A stretch of DNA of 6,206 bases from Methyloceanibacter sp. (GCA_022865725.1 JALHTP010000084.1:1-6206), one strand, 5' to 3'. Counted from the stretch's first letter, positions 1 to 5,616 are shown. Made by a program: numbers and translations. Notes: generated by a model not told the origin, from the sequence alone.

Positions 1-170
1 GAAAAACCTCGCGCATGAAGCGCGGCAACAGGCGGTCCCACGACGCGTTGTCGGCGCCCACTTATGTCGAGGACAAGGATTCAGGCGAGCTTCGCCGGCC
101 GCATCACATCGATCTCAAATCGGGCCGTTATCGCGGCCGCCAGGTGCTTGCCGTCAAAGAAGAGGCTTAA
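1..170 (+). CDS. rpmF: 50S ribosomal protein L32, 5'-truncated by the window edge
   Basis: The reading frame starting at base 3 gives 55 residues ending in TAA at 168-170. It matches the alphaproteobacterial L32 pattern: a basic start (KTSRMKRGNRRS), then the core PTYVEDKDSGELRRPHHIDL, then a YRGRQVL tail. L32 is a small structural protein of the large ribosomal subunit. Family members here usually begin MAVPKR, so about six residues lie outside the window, and the leading bases GA fit the end of an Arg codon at residue 6; the full protein would be about 61 residues. The visible part has no cysteines, so it is not the zinc-ribbon (C+) form; this is normal for alphaproteobacteria. No coding sequence follows for about 140 bp, where a palindromic element sits. 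The product call is secure; the start cannot be judged. Confidence 0.95.
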   Translation, partial: KTSRMKRGNRRSHDALSAPTYVEDKDSGELRRPHHIDLKSGRYRGRQVLAVKEEA

Positions 171-172
171 GC

Positions 173-279
173 CTAAAGCGCCATCGCCTGAGATTGAATC
201 GCGATAGCGCTTTAGAGTCTTGTTTGAGCATGATCTTATCGGAAAACCGGTTCCCACTTTTCCGGATCATGCTCTAAAG
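173..279. repeat. RIME-like bipartite palindromic intergenic element
   Basis: Two inverted repeats stand side by side just after rpmF. The first pairs 173-187 (CTAAAGCGCCATCGC) with 201-215 (GCGATAGCGCTTTAG), 15 bp with one mismatch around a 13-nt loop. The second pairs GAGCATGATC (226-235) with GATCATGCTC (265-274), and, inside a 4-nt bulge, CGGAAAA (240-246) with TTTTCCG (258-264). An outer pair also exists: CTTTAGAG (210-217) with CTCTAAAG (272-279). The about 107-bp length, the two-palindrome design and the GAGCATGATC/GATCATGCTC arms fit the short intergenic mosaic elements (RIME type) known in Rhizobiales, here recalled rather than searched. It codes for nothing. In RNA the first hairpin could end or stabilise the rpmF transcript, but no clean U-run follows it. 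Confidence 0.75.
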
Positions 280-300
280 ACCGAACGGCCCGCTGGGGAC

Positions 301-305
301 GGAGG
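301..305 (+). promoter_or_regulatory. Shine-Dalgarno site deciding the GTG start at 314
   Basis: GGAGG lies 8 nt before GTG 314. The alternative in-frame ATG at 320 would be 14 nt away, which is too far, so GTG 314 is preferred. Confidence 0.6.
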
Positions 306-313
306 TTTCGCGA

Positions 314-766
314 GTGTCGATGGAACCTGAGCCCGAAGGCAAGGCTGTGCACAGGCGCGCACGGCGGAGCTGGATCTCCGCGCTGCCTCTGCTCGTCATC
401 CCACTGCTCGCTTATGTCGGCTTTGCCGGTGCCGGCGCCGATTTCGCCACGTCCCGCTTCGATGTCAATCTGCCCTCGGGTGGCGTTTGGCATATCGCGC
501 TCGGCGACATCCTGCTGGTGGTCGGGCTCGGCCTTCTCTTCTTCGAGATCCTGAAGGCGACGCGCACCGGCGGCGCTTCGATCATCGACCATGCCTTGTC
601 GATGATCGTGTTCGTCGCCTGCCTGATCCTGTTCCTGATCTGGGACCGCGCCGCGACCTCGACCTTCTTTTTGCTGATGCTGATGGCGATGACTGACGTG
701 ATCGCGGGCTTCTCGGTCACCATCAATGCGGCGCGCCGCGATTACGGCACGAGCAGCCCCGCTTAG
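314..766 (+). CDS. Conserved small integral membrane protein, function unknown
   Basis: The 150-residue product appears to be a four-helix inner-membrane protein. Hydrophobic segments lie at about residues 21-40, 61-80, 93-110 and 117-137. An Arg-rich N-terminus (HRRARRSW, 13-20) and a basic C-terminal tail after helix 4 suggest both ends face the cytoplasm. Between helices 1 and 2 a short loop carries SGGVWHIALGD, and helix 2 ends in FFEILKATRTG followed by IIDHALS. I recall that combination from uncharacterised membrane proteins of Bradyrhizobium-like bacteria, but no function is known to me. There is no signal peptide, catalytic motif or cysteine pair. Start GTG 314 is chosen for the GGAGG 8 nt upstream; ATG 320 would remove only two residues. 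It lies downstream of rpmF in the same direction but is separated from it by the palindromic element, so co-transcription is uncertain. Confidence 0.8.
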   Translation: MSMEPEPEGKAVHRRARRSWISALPLLVIPLLAYVGFAGAGADFATSRFDVNLPSGGVWHIALGDILLVVGLGLLFFEILKATRTGGASIIDHALSMIVFVACLILFLIWDRAATSTFFLLMLMAMTDVIAGFSVTINAARRDYGTSSPA

Positions 767-897
767 TCCTCGCTTTCGAGTTTTCCGCAACGCTTTATCA
801 ACCAAGCCGGACGAAAGGCGTCTTCAGGCACAGCCCTTGGCGTGCCTCGCGTGCCATCTCGTCCTAGAGCATGTGTCTTGGTTTTCGCCTTTCTTAA

Positions 898-957
898 ATC
901 TTGTTGCGTAGGGTTCGCCCCAATAAGCGAGGCGCCAAAAGGCGCCCCATACAAGAT
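898..957 (+). other. Possible structured leader upstream of the GGDEF/EAL gene
   Basis: Within the 238-bp gap 767-1004, GGCGCC (931-936) and GGCGCC (941-946) form a six-pair hairpin closed by an AAAA loop. A longer-range pair, ATCTTGT (898-904) with ACAAGAT (951-957), encloses it. The element ends about 30 nt before the Shine-Dalgarno site at 990, so it could lie in the 5' untranslated region. I do not recognise it as a known riboswitch, and GGCGCC pairs arise easily by chance in DNA this rich in G+C. The rest of the gap shows no convincing promoter and no gene. Confidence 0.25.
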
Positions 958-989
958 GATGATGGGGGCGGTCAGTGAGTGTATCCTCG

Positions 990-995
990 AAGGAG
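990..995 (+). promoter_or_regulatory. Shine-Dalgarno site deciding the ATG start at 1005
   Basis: AAGGAG stands 9 nt before ATG 1005. The longer alternative GTG 975 has only a G-rich stretch (GGGGGCGG) before it. This favours ATG 1005, which removes ten residues with no domain content. Confidence 0.7.
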
Positions 996-1004
996 CTTGC
1001 CCAA

Positions 1005-2795
1005 ATGGGTCCCGAGCGTCCGGCGCGTCCGCAAGGCGCGGGAAGCGTGCTCGGCTTTGGCGAGCGCGACGACGACGCCGATAGCGGCGCCGGCTCAAGT
1101 CCGGACGACGTTCCGCTCGAGCTCGAAGCGATCCTGACGACGATCCGCGAGACCGCTTACCGCTGGGACTTTGCCAGTGACCGGATCGAGTGGGCAGCCA
1201 ACGCGGAAGCCGTGCTCGGCGTCGCCGATATGGGCACGATCGGCAAAGGCCGCGTCTTCGCGCTCCTGGTCGATCCGGAGCATGCCGGCGCCCGCTATGA
1301 CGGGATCACCGGCGGTCCCCATGCCGCGCCCGAGACAGAGTTGCGCTATTGCCTCCGCTATCGCTTCCTCCCCGAGGGACGCCGCGGCCGCGCCGCGGTG
1401 TGGGTCGAGGACACCGGCATCTGCTCGATCGACGCCCAGTCGCGGCCGAGCATGGCGCAAGGCACGCTCAAGATCATCGACAACCGCCGCGATCACGAAG
1501 AACGGCTCCTCTATCTCGGCAACCACGACGAGCTCACCGGGCAGCTCAACCGGACGAGGCTGACCGAGGAGCTCACCCGCTTTCTCGGGAGCGCCGGCCG
1601 CACCCCGGCGAAAGGCGCGTTTCTGCTCGCCGGCGTCAACGATCTCACGCTCATCAACGAGACCTATGGCTACGACATCGGCGACGAGGTGATCACCATT
1701 GTCGGGCGCCGCATTGGCCGCGCCTTGCGCGGCAAGGATTGCATCGGCCGCTTCTCGTCCAACAAGTTCGGCATCGTACTGCAGGACTGCAGTGGGGAGG
1801 GAGCGGAGGCGATCGCGCGGCGCCTTATGGCGACGGTGCGCGACAGCGTCGTCGACACCAGCGTGGGCGCGGTGGCGACCAGCATCTCGGTCGGCGCGGT
1901 GCTGCTTCCGCAGCATGCCGGCAACGCGCAAACCGCCATCGGCAGGGCGCTGCAGGCGCTCGATCTCGCGCGCAACAGCCGCAGCGATCGCTTGACCCTC
2001 TACCGGCCTTGCGAGCGCCGGGACTCGGAGCGCCGGCGGGCCGTGGCCATCGCCGACGAGATCGTGCGCGCGCTCAACGACCGCCGCATGATCCTCGCGC
2101 TGCAGCCGATCGTCACCTCGAGGAGCCACGAGCCCGAGCTTTACGAATGCCTGTTGCGCATGCGGCGGCTCGACGGCTCGATCGCCTCGGCCGCCGAGTT
2201 CATCCCCGTGGCCGAGCAGTTCGGGCTCGCCAAGCTTGTCGACCACCGCGCGCTCGAGCTCGCCGTCGAGCTGTTGAGCGCCACGCCCGACATCAAGCTA
2301 TCGCTCAACGTCTCGGCGGCGACCGCCACCGATCCGCAATGGCTGCAAGGGCTCGAGGCCTTCTCCGGCAAGGCGGCAGGGCTGGCCGAGCGGCTGACCG
2401 TCGAGATCACCGAGACCGCCGCCATCTCCGATCTTCAGAAGACCGCGAAATTCGTGGCGGCGCTGAAGGCACTCGGCTGCCGCGTGGCGCTCGACGATTT
2501 CGGCGCCGGCTACACTTCGTTCCGCAACTTGCGGCTGCTCGGCGTCGACATGGTCAAGATCGACGGCTCCTTCATCCAGAATCTCGGTACCCAGGCCGAG
2601 GACGAGCTGTTCGTGCGCATGCTCATCGATCTCGCCAAGAGCTTCGGCATCACCACCGTGGGCGAATGGGTCGGCGACGAGAAGACGGCGAAGATCCTCG
2701 AAAGTGCCGGCGCCTCCTATATGCAGGGCTATTTCTTCGGCGCGCCCGAGCTGACCAAGTCGGCCGCAGCCGCTCGCCCCCGCGTCGAGTCCTAG
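1005..2795 (+). CDS. PAS-like/degenerate GGDEF/EAL protein, probable c-di-GMP phosphodiesterase
   Basis: A cytoplasmic protein of 596 residues from ATG 1005 (606 from GTG 975); no membrane segment or signal peptide is seen. Domains in ATG numbering: a low-complexity acidic start, a PAS-like sensor at about 40-155 (YRWDF, then IEWAANAEAVLG), GGDEF at about 170-330, and EAL at about 355-585. The GGDEF keeps the entry motif HDELTGQLNR, but its signature is SSNKF (251-255) and the first metal-binding Asp is Gly (210), so cyclase activity is not expected. An RGKD motif (242-245) sits exactly five residues before the signature, where the RxxD inhibitory site lies in real cyclases. The EAL domain keeps Glu381 (as ECL), Asn435, Glu467, DDFG Asp497/Asp498, Lys518, Glu554 and Gln574 (QGY), consistent with hydrolysis of c-di-GMP. 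The usual EGVE loop reads EWVG, losing its second Glu. The likely role is a signal-responsive phosphodiesterase or c-di-GMP receptor; the ligand is unknown. Its TAG stop overlaps the stop of the convergent gene. Confidence 0.9.
   Translation: MGPERPARPQGAGSVLGFGERDDDADSGAGSSPDDVPLELEAILTTIRETAYRWDFASDRIEWAANAEAVLGVADMGTIGKGRVFALLVDPEHAGARYDGITGGPHAAPETELRYCLRYRFLPEGRRGRAAVWVEDTGICSIDAQSRPSMAQGTLKIIDNRRDHEERLLYLGNHDELTGQLNRTRLTEELTRFLGSAGRTPAKGAFLLAGVNDLTLINETYGYDIGDEVITIVGRRIGRALRGKDCIGRFSSNKFGIVLQDCSGEGAEAIARRLMATVRDSVVDTSVGAVATSISVGAVLLPQHAGNAQTAIGRALQALDLARNSRSDRLTLYRPCERRDSERRRAVAIADEIVRALNDRRMILALQPIVTSRSHEPELYECLLRMRRLDGSIASAAEFIPVAEQFGLAKLVDHRALELAVELLSATPDIKLSLNVSAATATDPQWLQGLEAFSGKAAGLAERLTVEITETAAISDLQKTAKFVAALKALGCRVALDDFGAGYTSFRNLRLLGVDMVKIDGSFIQNLGTQAEDELFVRMLIDLAKSFGITTVGEWVGDEKTAKILESAGASYMQGYFFGAPELTKSAAAARPRVES
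2792..2795. other. Shared palindromic stop, convergent gene overlap
   Basis: CTAG at 2792-2795 supplies TAG for the + strand GGDEF/EAL gene (2793-2795) and TAG for the minus-strand chaC-like gene (complement of 2792-2794). The two coding regions overlap by four bases, with no intergenic space. Neither gene can have a terminator before the other's coding sequence begins, so the transcripts must overlap antisense at their 3' ends. Confidence 0.95.
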
Positions 2796-3331
2796 CCGGC
2801 GAGGCGCTGCGCAAGCGACATCAGCTCGGCGTCGTGGATGCCTGCCTCCTCGAGATGGCGGACAGTGTTCAGAACATAGTCGATATTGGTCCCCGAGCGG
2901 CCCGACGCCGAGCGCACAAGCCGTGCCTGGATTTCGGGGGAGAGCCGGCCTGCATATTGCGGGTGGCTGCGGTCGACGACGTAGCACAAGGCCTCGAGTT
3001 CGCGCCCTGAGCCGTCGAGCAAGCTGACCGGCTTAATCGCCTCCACGTAGACATCTGTGACCTGCTCGCGCTCGCGCAGATAGGCAAGTGTCGCGTCACG
3101 TCTATCCGGGGCCACGCGGAACGCGACGCCGCGGCAGGCGCCACCCTCGTCGAGCCCGAGCACGAGGCCTGGGTTCTGCGACGTGCCGCGGTGATGGAAG
3201 GAATAGATGCAGAGCGAACGGTGCGCTCCGATGAGCGCCGCGGGTGCTTGCTCGCTGAACTCGAAGCCTGGCCGCCACATCAGCGAGCCATAGCCGAACA
3301 CCCAAAGCTCAGGATTGTCGTCAGTCCTCAT
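2792..3331 (-). CDS. ChaC-type gamma-glutamylcyclotransferase
   Basis: The 179-residue product matches the ChaC-like family, cytosolic enzymes that cleave glutathione or gamma-glutamyl peptides to 5-oxoproline and the remaining peptide or amino acid. Visible marks in order: the substrate-binding loop WVFGYGSLMWRPGF (10-23); the CIYSFHHRGT stretch (41-50); YLREREQVTDVY (84-95), where Glu89 of the YLxxRE pattern is the probable catalytic acid; and the family's C-terminal HPQYAG, then SGRSGTNIDYVLNT, then a final GIHDAEL helix. Length is normal for a complete protein. The ATG at 3331 lies inside the end of the dehydrogenase gene (11-bp overlap, ATGAGGACTGA), with no clear Shine-Dalgarno site, so translation is probably coupled. 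It is third in the hisC-tyrA operon. Substrate preference (glutathione or other gamma-glutamyl compounds) cannot be read from the sequence. Confidence 0.9.
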   Translation of the reverse strand: MRTDDNPELWVFGYGSLMWRPGFEFSEQAPAALIGAHRSLCIYSFHHRGTSQNPGLVLGLDEGGACRGVAFRVAPDRRDATLAYLREREQVTDVYVEAIKPVSLLDGSGRELEALCYVVDRSHPQYAGRLSPEIQARLVRSASGRSGTNIDYVLNTVRHLEEAGIHDAELMSLAQRLAG

Positions 3332-4247
3332 GGCCGTGCGGGCGGCCGAAATCGGCTGCCTCGGTGTCCTGGCCGACCTCGATGATGCCGCGGCGGATGG
3401 CGCGGGTGCGGTTGAAATGCTCGTACAGCGCCGCGCCGTCCCCGCGCCGTATCGCTTTCGTCAGCGCCGAGATGTCCTCGTTGAAACGACCGAGCATCTC
3501 CAAGACCCCGTCTTTGTTGGCGAGGAAGATATCGCGCCACATGGTCGGATCGGAGGCGGCGATACGGGTGAAGTCGCGAAAGCCGCCGGCCGAGAATTTG
3601 AGCACTTCCGAGCGTGTCACCGTCTCAAGTTCGTCGGCGGTGCCCACGATGGTGTAAGCGATCAGATGCGGCAGATGACTGGTGATGGCGAGCACCAGGT
3701 CGTGATGATCGGGCGTCATCGTTTCGACATTGGCGCCGAGCCGACGCCAGAACGCGGCGAGCTTGTCCACGGCTTCCGCGTCGGCCCCTTCGGGCGGCGT
3801 CAGGATGCACCACCGGTTCTCGAACAACTCGGCAAAACCTGCATCGGGACCGGAATGTTCGGTGCCGGCGACCGGATGGGCCGGCACGAAATGGACGGTC
3901 TTGGGCAGATGCGGGCCCATGTCACGCACGACTGAGCCCTTCACGGAACCCACGTCGGAAATCGTCGCGCCGGCCTTAAGATGCGGGCCAATTTCCTTGG
4001 CTACCGCGCCGCAAACGCCGACCGGAACGCAGACGATGACAAGGTCGGCGCCTTCGACGGCCTCGGCGTTGGTCTCCGTGACCTTATCGGCGATGCCGAG
4101 CTCGACGACGCGCTGCCGCGTCTGCGGCGAACGCGAGGTGGCCACGATCGTGCGTACGGCGCCTTGTGCCCGCGCGGCGCGGGCGATGGAGGAGCCGATC
4201 AGGCCAAGCCCGAGAATAGCGATCTTGTCGAACAGAGGCGGGTTCAT
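3321..4247 (-). CDS. tyrC: Prephenate/arogenate (cyclohexadienyl) dehydrogenase, TyrA/TyrC family
   Basis: This 308-residue enzyme carries out the NAD(P)-linked oxidative decarboxylation of prephenate (to 4-hydroxyphenylpyruvate) or arogenate (to tyrosine), the committed step to tyrosine in the cytosol. It opens with a Rossmann dinucleotide loop, ILGLGLIGSS (11-20), followed by VCVPV (72-76) and SDVGSVK (97-103). The catalytic block is FVPAHPVAGTEHSG (120-133), with His124 the likely catalytic residue. The helical dimerisation half carries SHLPHLIAY (190-198) and FSAGGFRDFTRIAASDPTMW (218-237), whose arginines probably bind the substrate carboxylates. Length is that of the monofunctional form: there is no fused chorismate mutase and no room for an ACT domain. 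ATG 4247 overlaps the hisC stop as ATGA; no Shine-Dalgarno site is visible, which suggests translational coupling. The symbol tyrC is used for such genes in related genomes (tyrA elsewhere). Preference for prephenate or arogenate, and for NAD or NADP, is not decided. Confidence 0.93.
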   Translation of the reverse strand: MNPPLFDKIAILGLGLIGSSIARAARAQGAVRTIVATSRSPQTRQRVVELGIADKVTETNAEAVEGADLVIVCVPVGVCGAVAKEIGPHLKAGATISDVGSVKGSVVRDMGPHLPKTVHFVPAHPVAGTEHSGPDAGFAELFENRWCILTPPEGADAEAVDKLAAFWRRLGANVETMTPDHHDLVLAITSHLPHLIAYTIVGTADELETVTRSEVLKFSAGGFRDFTRIAASDPTMWRDIFLANKDGVLEMLGRFNEDISALTKAIRRGDGAALYEHFNRTRAIRRGIIEVGQDTEAADFGRPHGHED

Positions 4248-5362
4248 GAGCGGGCCGCGCCGTTGCCGCGCATGAAAGACGTGAGCGCGCCGATCACCGC
4301 GCGGTTCTCCTCCTCGCTGCCGATGGTCATGCGCAGCGCATCGGGGAGGCCGTATTCCCCGACCCGCCGCAAGATGATGCGCCGCTCATGCAGGAATCGG
4401 TCGGCTTCGGGCGCCGATCTGCCGTTCCCTTTGGGGAAATGCAGCAGGAGAAAGTTCGCCGCGCTCGGAGTCACGCCGATGCCTATGGCCGCCAACGCCT
4501 CGGTCATGCGGGAGCGCCAGACCTCGTTATGCTCGACGGCGCGCTCAACCCAAGCCTGGTCGGCAAGCGCCGCCACGCCCGCAGCGATGGCCGGGCCGGA
4601 GACATTGAACGGACCCCTGATGCGGTTCAGCGCATCGGCGATCTCGGTCGGGCAATAGGCCCAGCCGAGCCGGAGGTAAGCGAGCCCGTAGATCTTGGAG
4701 AAGGTGCGCGTCATCACCGTGTTGTCGGTGGTGGCGACCAGCTCGATCCCGGTCTCGTAATCGTTCTTCCGCACATATTCGGCATAGGCCGCGTCGAGCA
4801 CGAGCAGCACGTCGTCGGGCAAGCCCGCGCGAAGCCGCTTCACCTCGTCGAAGGCGAGATAGGTGCCGGTCGGGTTGTTGGGGTTGGCGATGAAGACGAG
4901 GCGCGTGGCGGGGCTGACGCGAGCCAGAATGGCGTCGACATTCGCGGTGAGATCGGTCTCGGGCGCAACCACGGGGGTCGCGCCCCGCGCCAGGATCGCG
5001 ATCCTGTAAACGAGGAAGCCGTGCTCGCTGTAGATCGCCTCATCGCCCGGGCCGAGATAGGCGCCGGCGAGCAGGTTCAAAACCTCGTCGGAGCCCGCGC
5101 CGCAGACGATGCGGCCGGCATCGAGCCCATAGAGCTTGGCGATGGCTTCCCTTAAGCTCCGCGCCGAGCCGTCGGGGTAGCGCGACAGCGAACTTGCCGC
5201 CGCGTGATACGCCTCCAGCGCGCGGGGCGAGGGCCCGAACGGCGTCTCGTTGGAGGAGAGCTTGATCACCGGGTGCGCGCCAGGGAGCGCGCTCGTGCCC
5301 GGCACGTAAGGCGCGATATCGAGAACGCCTGGACGGACGCGCGGGCCACGCTTGGCGGCCAT
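4244..5362 (-). CDS. hisC: Histidinol-phosphate aminotransferase
   Basis: A fold-type I PLP enzyme of 372 residues converting imidazole-acetol phosphate and glutamate to histidinol phosphate and 2-oxoglutarate in histidine synthesis. Marks in order (ATG 5362 numbering): the opening RPGVLDIAPYVPG (10-22); KLSSNETPFGPSP (34-46); SRYPDG (60-65); the cofactor phosphate loop GAGSDE (88-93); NPNNPTG (160-166); LDAAYAEY (189-196), whose Asp190 and Tyr193 should contact the PLP ring; TFSKIYG (220-226), with Lys223 the Schiff-base lysine; and LRMTIGS (343-349), whose Arg binds the substrate carboxylate. An in-frame ATG at 5431 would add 23 residues (MPWQEEWPYE...) unlike family N-termini; ATG 5362 has AAGGAG 9 nt upstream and gives the usual length. 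It is first in an operon with tyrC, so it may also transaminate aromatic keto acids, as HisC does in Bacillus subtilis; that part is inference. No hisC promoter stands out. Confidence 0.93.
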   Translation of the reverse strand: MAAKRGPRVRPGVLDIAPYVPGTSALPGAHPVIKLSSNETPFGPSPRALEAYHAAASSLSRYPDGSARSLREAIAKLYGLDAGRIVCGAGSDEVLNLLAGAYLGPGDEAIYSEHGFLVYRIAILARGATPVVAPETDLTANVDAILARVSPATRLVFIANPNNPTGTYLAFDEVKRLRAGLPDDVLLVLDAAYAEYVRKNDYETGIELVATTDNTVMTRTFSKIYGLAYLRLGWAYCPTEIADALNRIRGPFNVSGPAIAAGVAALADQAWVERAVEHNEVWRSRMTEALAAIGIGVTPSAANFLLLHFPKGNGRSAPEADRFLHERRIILRRVGEYGLPDALRMTIGSEEENRAVIGALTSFMRGNGAARS

Positions 5363-5371
5363 CTGGTTCTG

Positions 5372-5377
5372 CTCCTT
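5372..5377 (-). promoter_or_regulatory. Shine-Dalgarno site deciding the hisC start at 5362
   Basis: On the minus strand AAGGAG (CTCCTT on the + strand) lies 9 nt before ATG 5362. It would fall inside the coding region if the upstream ATG at 5431 were used, which argues for the shorter protein. Confidence 0.75.
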
Positions 5378-5439
5378 AAGTGGGTGGCTCGCGAAGGGCC
5401 TCTCATAGGGCCATTCCTCTTGCCAAGGCAAAGAAAAGA

Positions 5440-5467
5440 TTGACTTTCGTCGGCAAGCTCATAGCTA
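5440..5467 (+). promoter_or_regulatory. Possible sigma-70-type promoter for metX
   Basis: TTGACT (5440-5445) is five of six to the -35 consensus. A 16-nt spacer leads to TAGCTA (5462-5467), only three of six to the -10 consensus. Transcription from here would give a leader of about 140 nt that includes the whole palindromic repeat before metX. Position and -35 quality support it; the weak -10 keeps it tentative. Confidence 0.35.
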
Positions 5468-5497
5468 ACCCCGAATTGTGGAATTTGGAGTTAAGGT

Positions 5498-5601
5498 GGC
5501 CTCGTCCTTCGGGACGGGCGCGTTCCGCGCCCTCCTCATGATGAGGATCTTCTTCCTCATGGTGAGGAGCGCCCGCAGGGCGCGTCTCGAACCATGAGGC
5601 C
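5498..5601. repeat. Complex intergenic palindrome (Rhizobiales/Bradyrhizobiaceae-type repeat)
   Basis: A 104-bp imperfect inverted repeat bounded by GGCCTC (5498-5503) and GAGGCC (5596-5601). Inner matching blocks include TTCG/CGAA, GACG/CGTC, and TCCTCA with its partner TGAGGA. Each arm carries its own small hairpin: GGGCGCG-TTC-CGCGCCC (5516-5532) on the left and GCGCCC-GCA-GGGCGC (5569-5583) on the right. Near the centre CCTCAT-G-ATGAGG (5534-5546) and CCTCA/TGAGG (5555-5567) can fold separately. The whole can therefore form one long stem or a multi-armed structure. The blocks CTCGTCCTTCG, GAGGAGCGCCCGCA and GGGCGCGTCTCGAA are familiar to me from dispersed intergenic repeats of Bradyrhizobium and Rhodopseudomonas; this is recollection, not a search. 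It has no coding capacity of its own and no transposase is nearby. Confidence 0.8.
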
Positions 5602-5616
5602 AAGCGAGTGGCAGCG

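Noticed and set aside
236..805. Minus-strand open frame of 189 codons opposite the membrane protein gene
   Set aside because: Its product is a Arg/Asp/Gln-rich low-complexity string with no family look, and it runs through the palindromic element and opposite a well-formed membrane protein; a shadow frame in high-G+C DNA.
863..880. CTAGAGCATG stretch resembling the arm of the RIME-like element at 173-279
   Set aside because: The complementary arm GATCATGCTC is absent downstream and similarity stops after about ten bases; at most a decayed remnant.
1095..2246. Minus-strand frame of 383 codons inside the GGDEF/EAL gene
   Set aside because: No domain-like pattern; explained as antisense shadow of the real coding frame.
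1349..3010. Long + strand frame of 553 codons overlapping the GGDEF/EAL gene
   Set aside because: The translation is an Arg/Ala/His-rich string typical of an out-of-frame reading; the overlapped frame holds all the recognised GGDEF and EAL motifs.
3315..3935. + strand frame of 206 codons opposite the dehydrogenase gene
   Set aside because: Antisense shadow; the minus-strand frame carries complete Rossmann and catalytic motifs.
4388..5155. + strand frame of 255 codons opposite hisC
   Set aside because: Antisense shadow; the minus frame contains all PLP-enzyme motifs.
5473..5488. Imperfect 8-bp tandem GAATTGTG/GAATTTGG in the metX leader
   Set aside because: Only two copies with 6 of 8 bases matching; too little to separate from chance.
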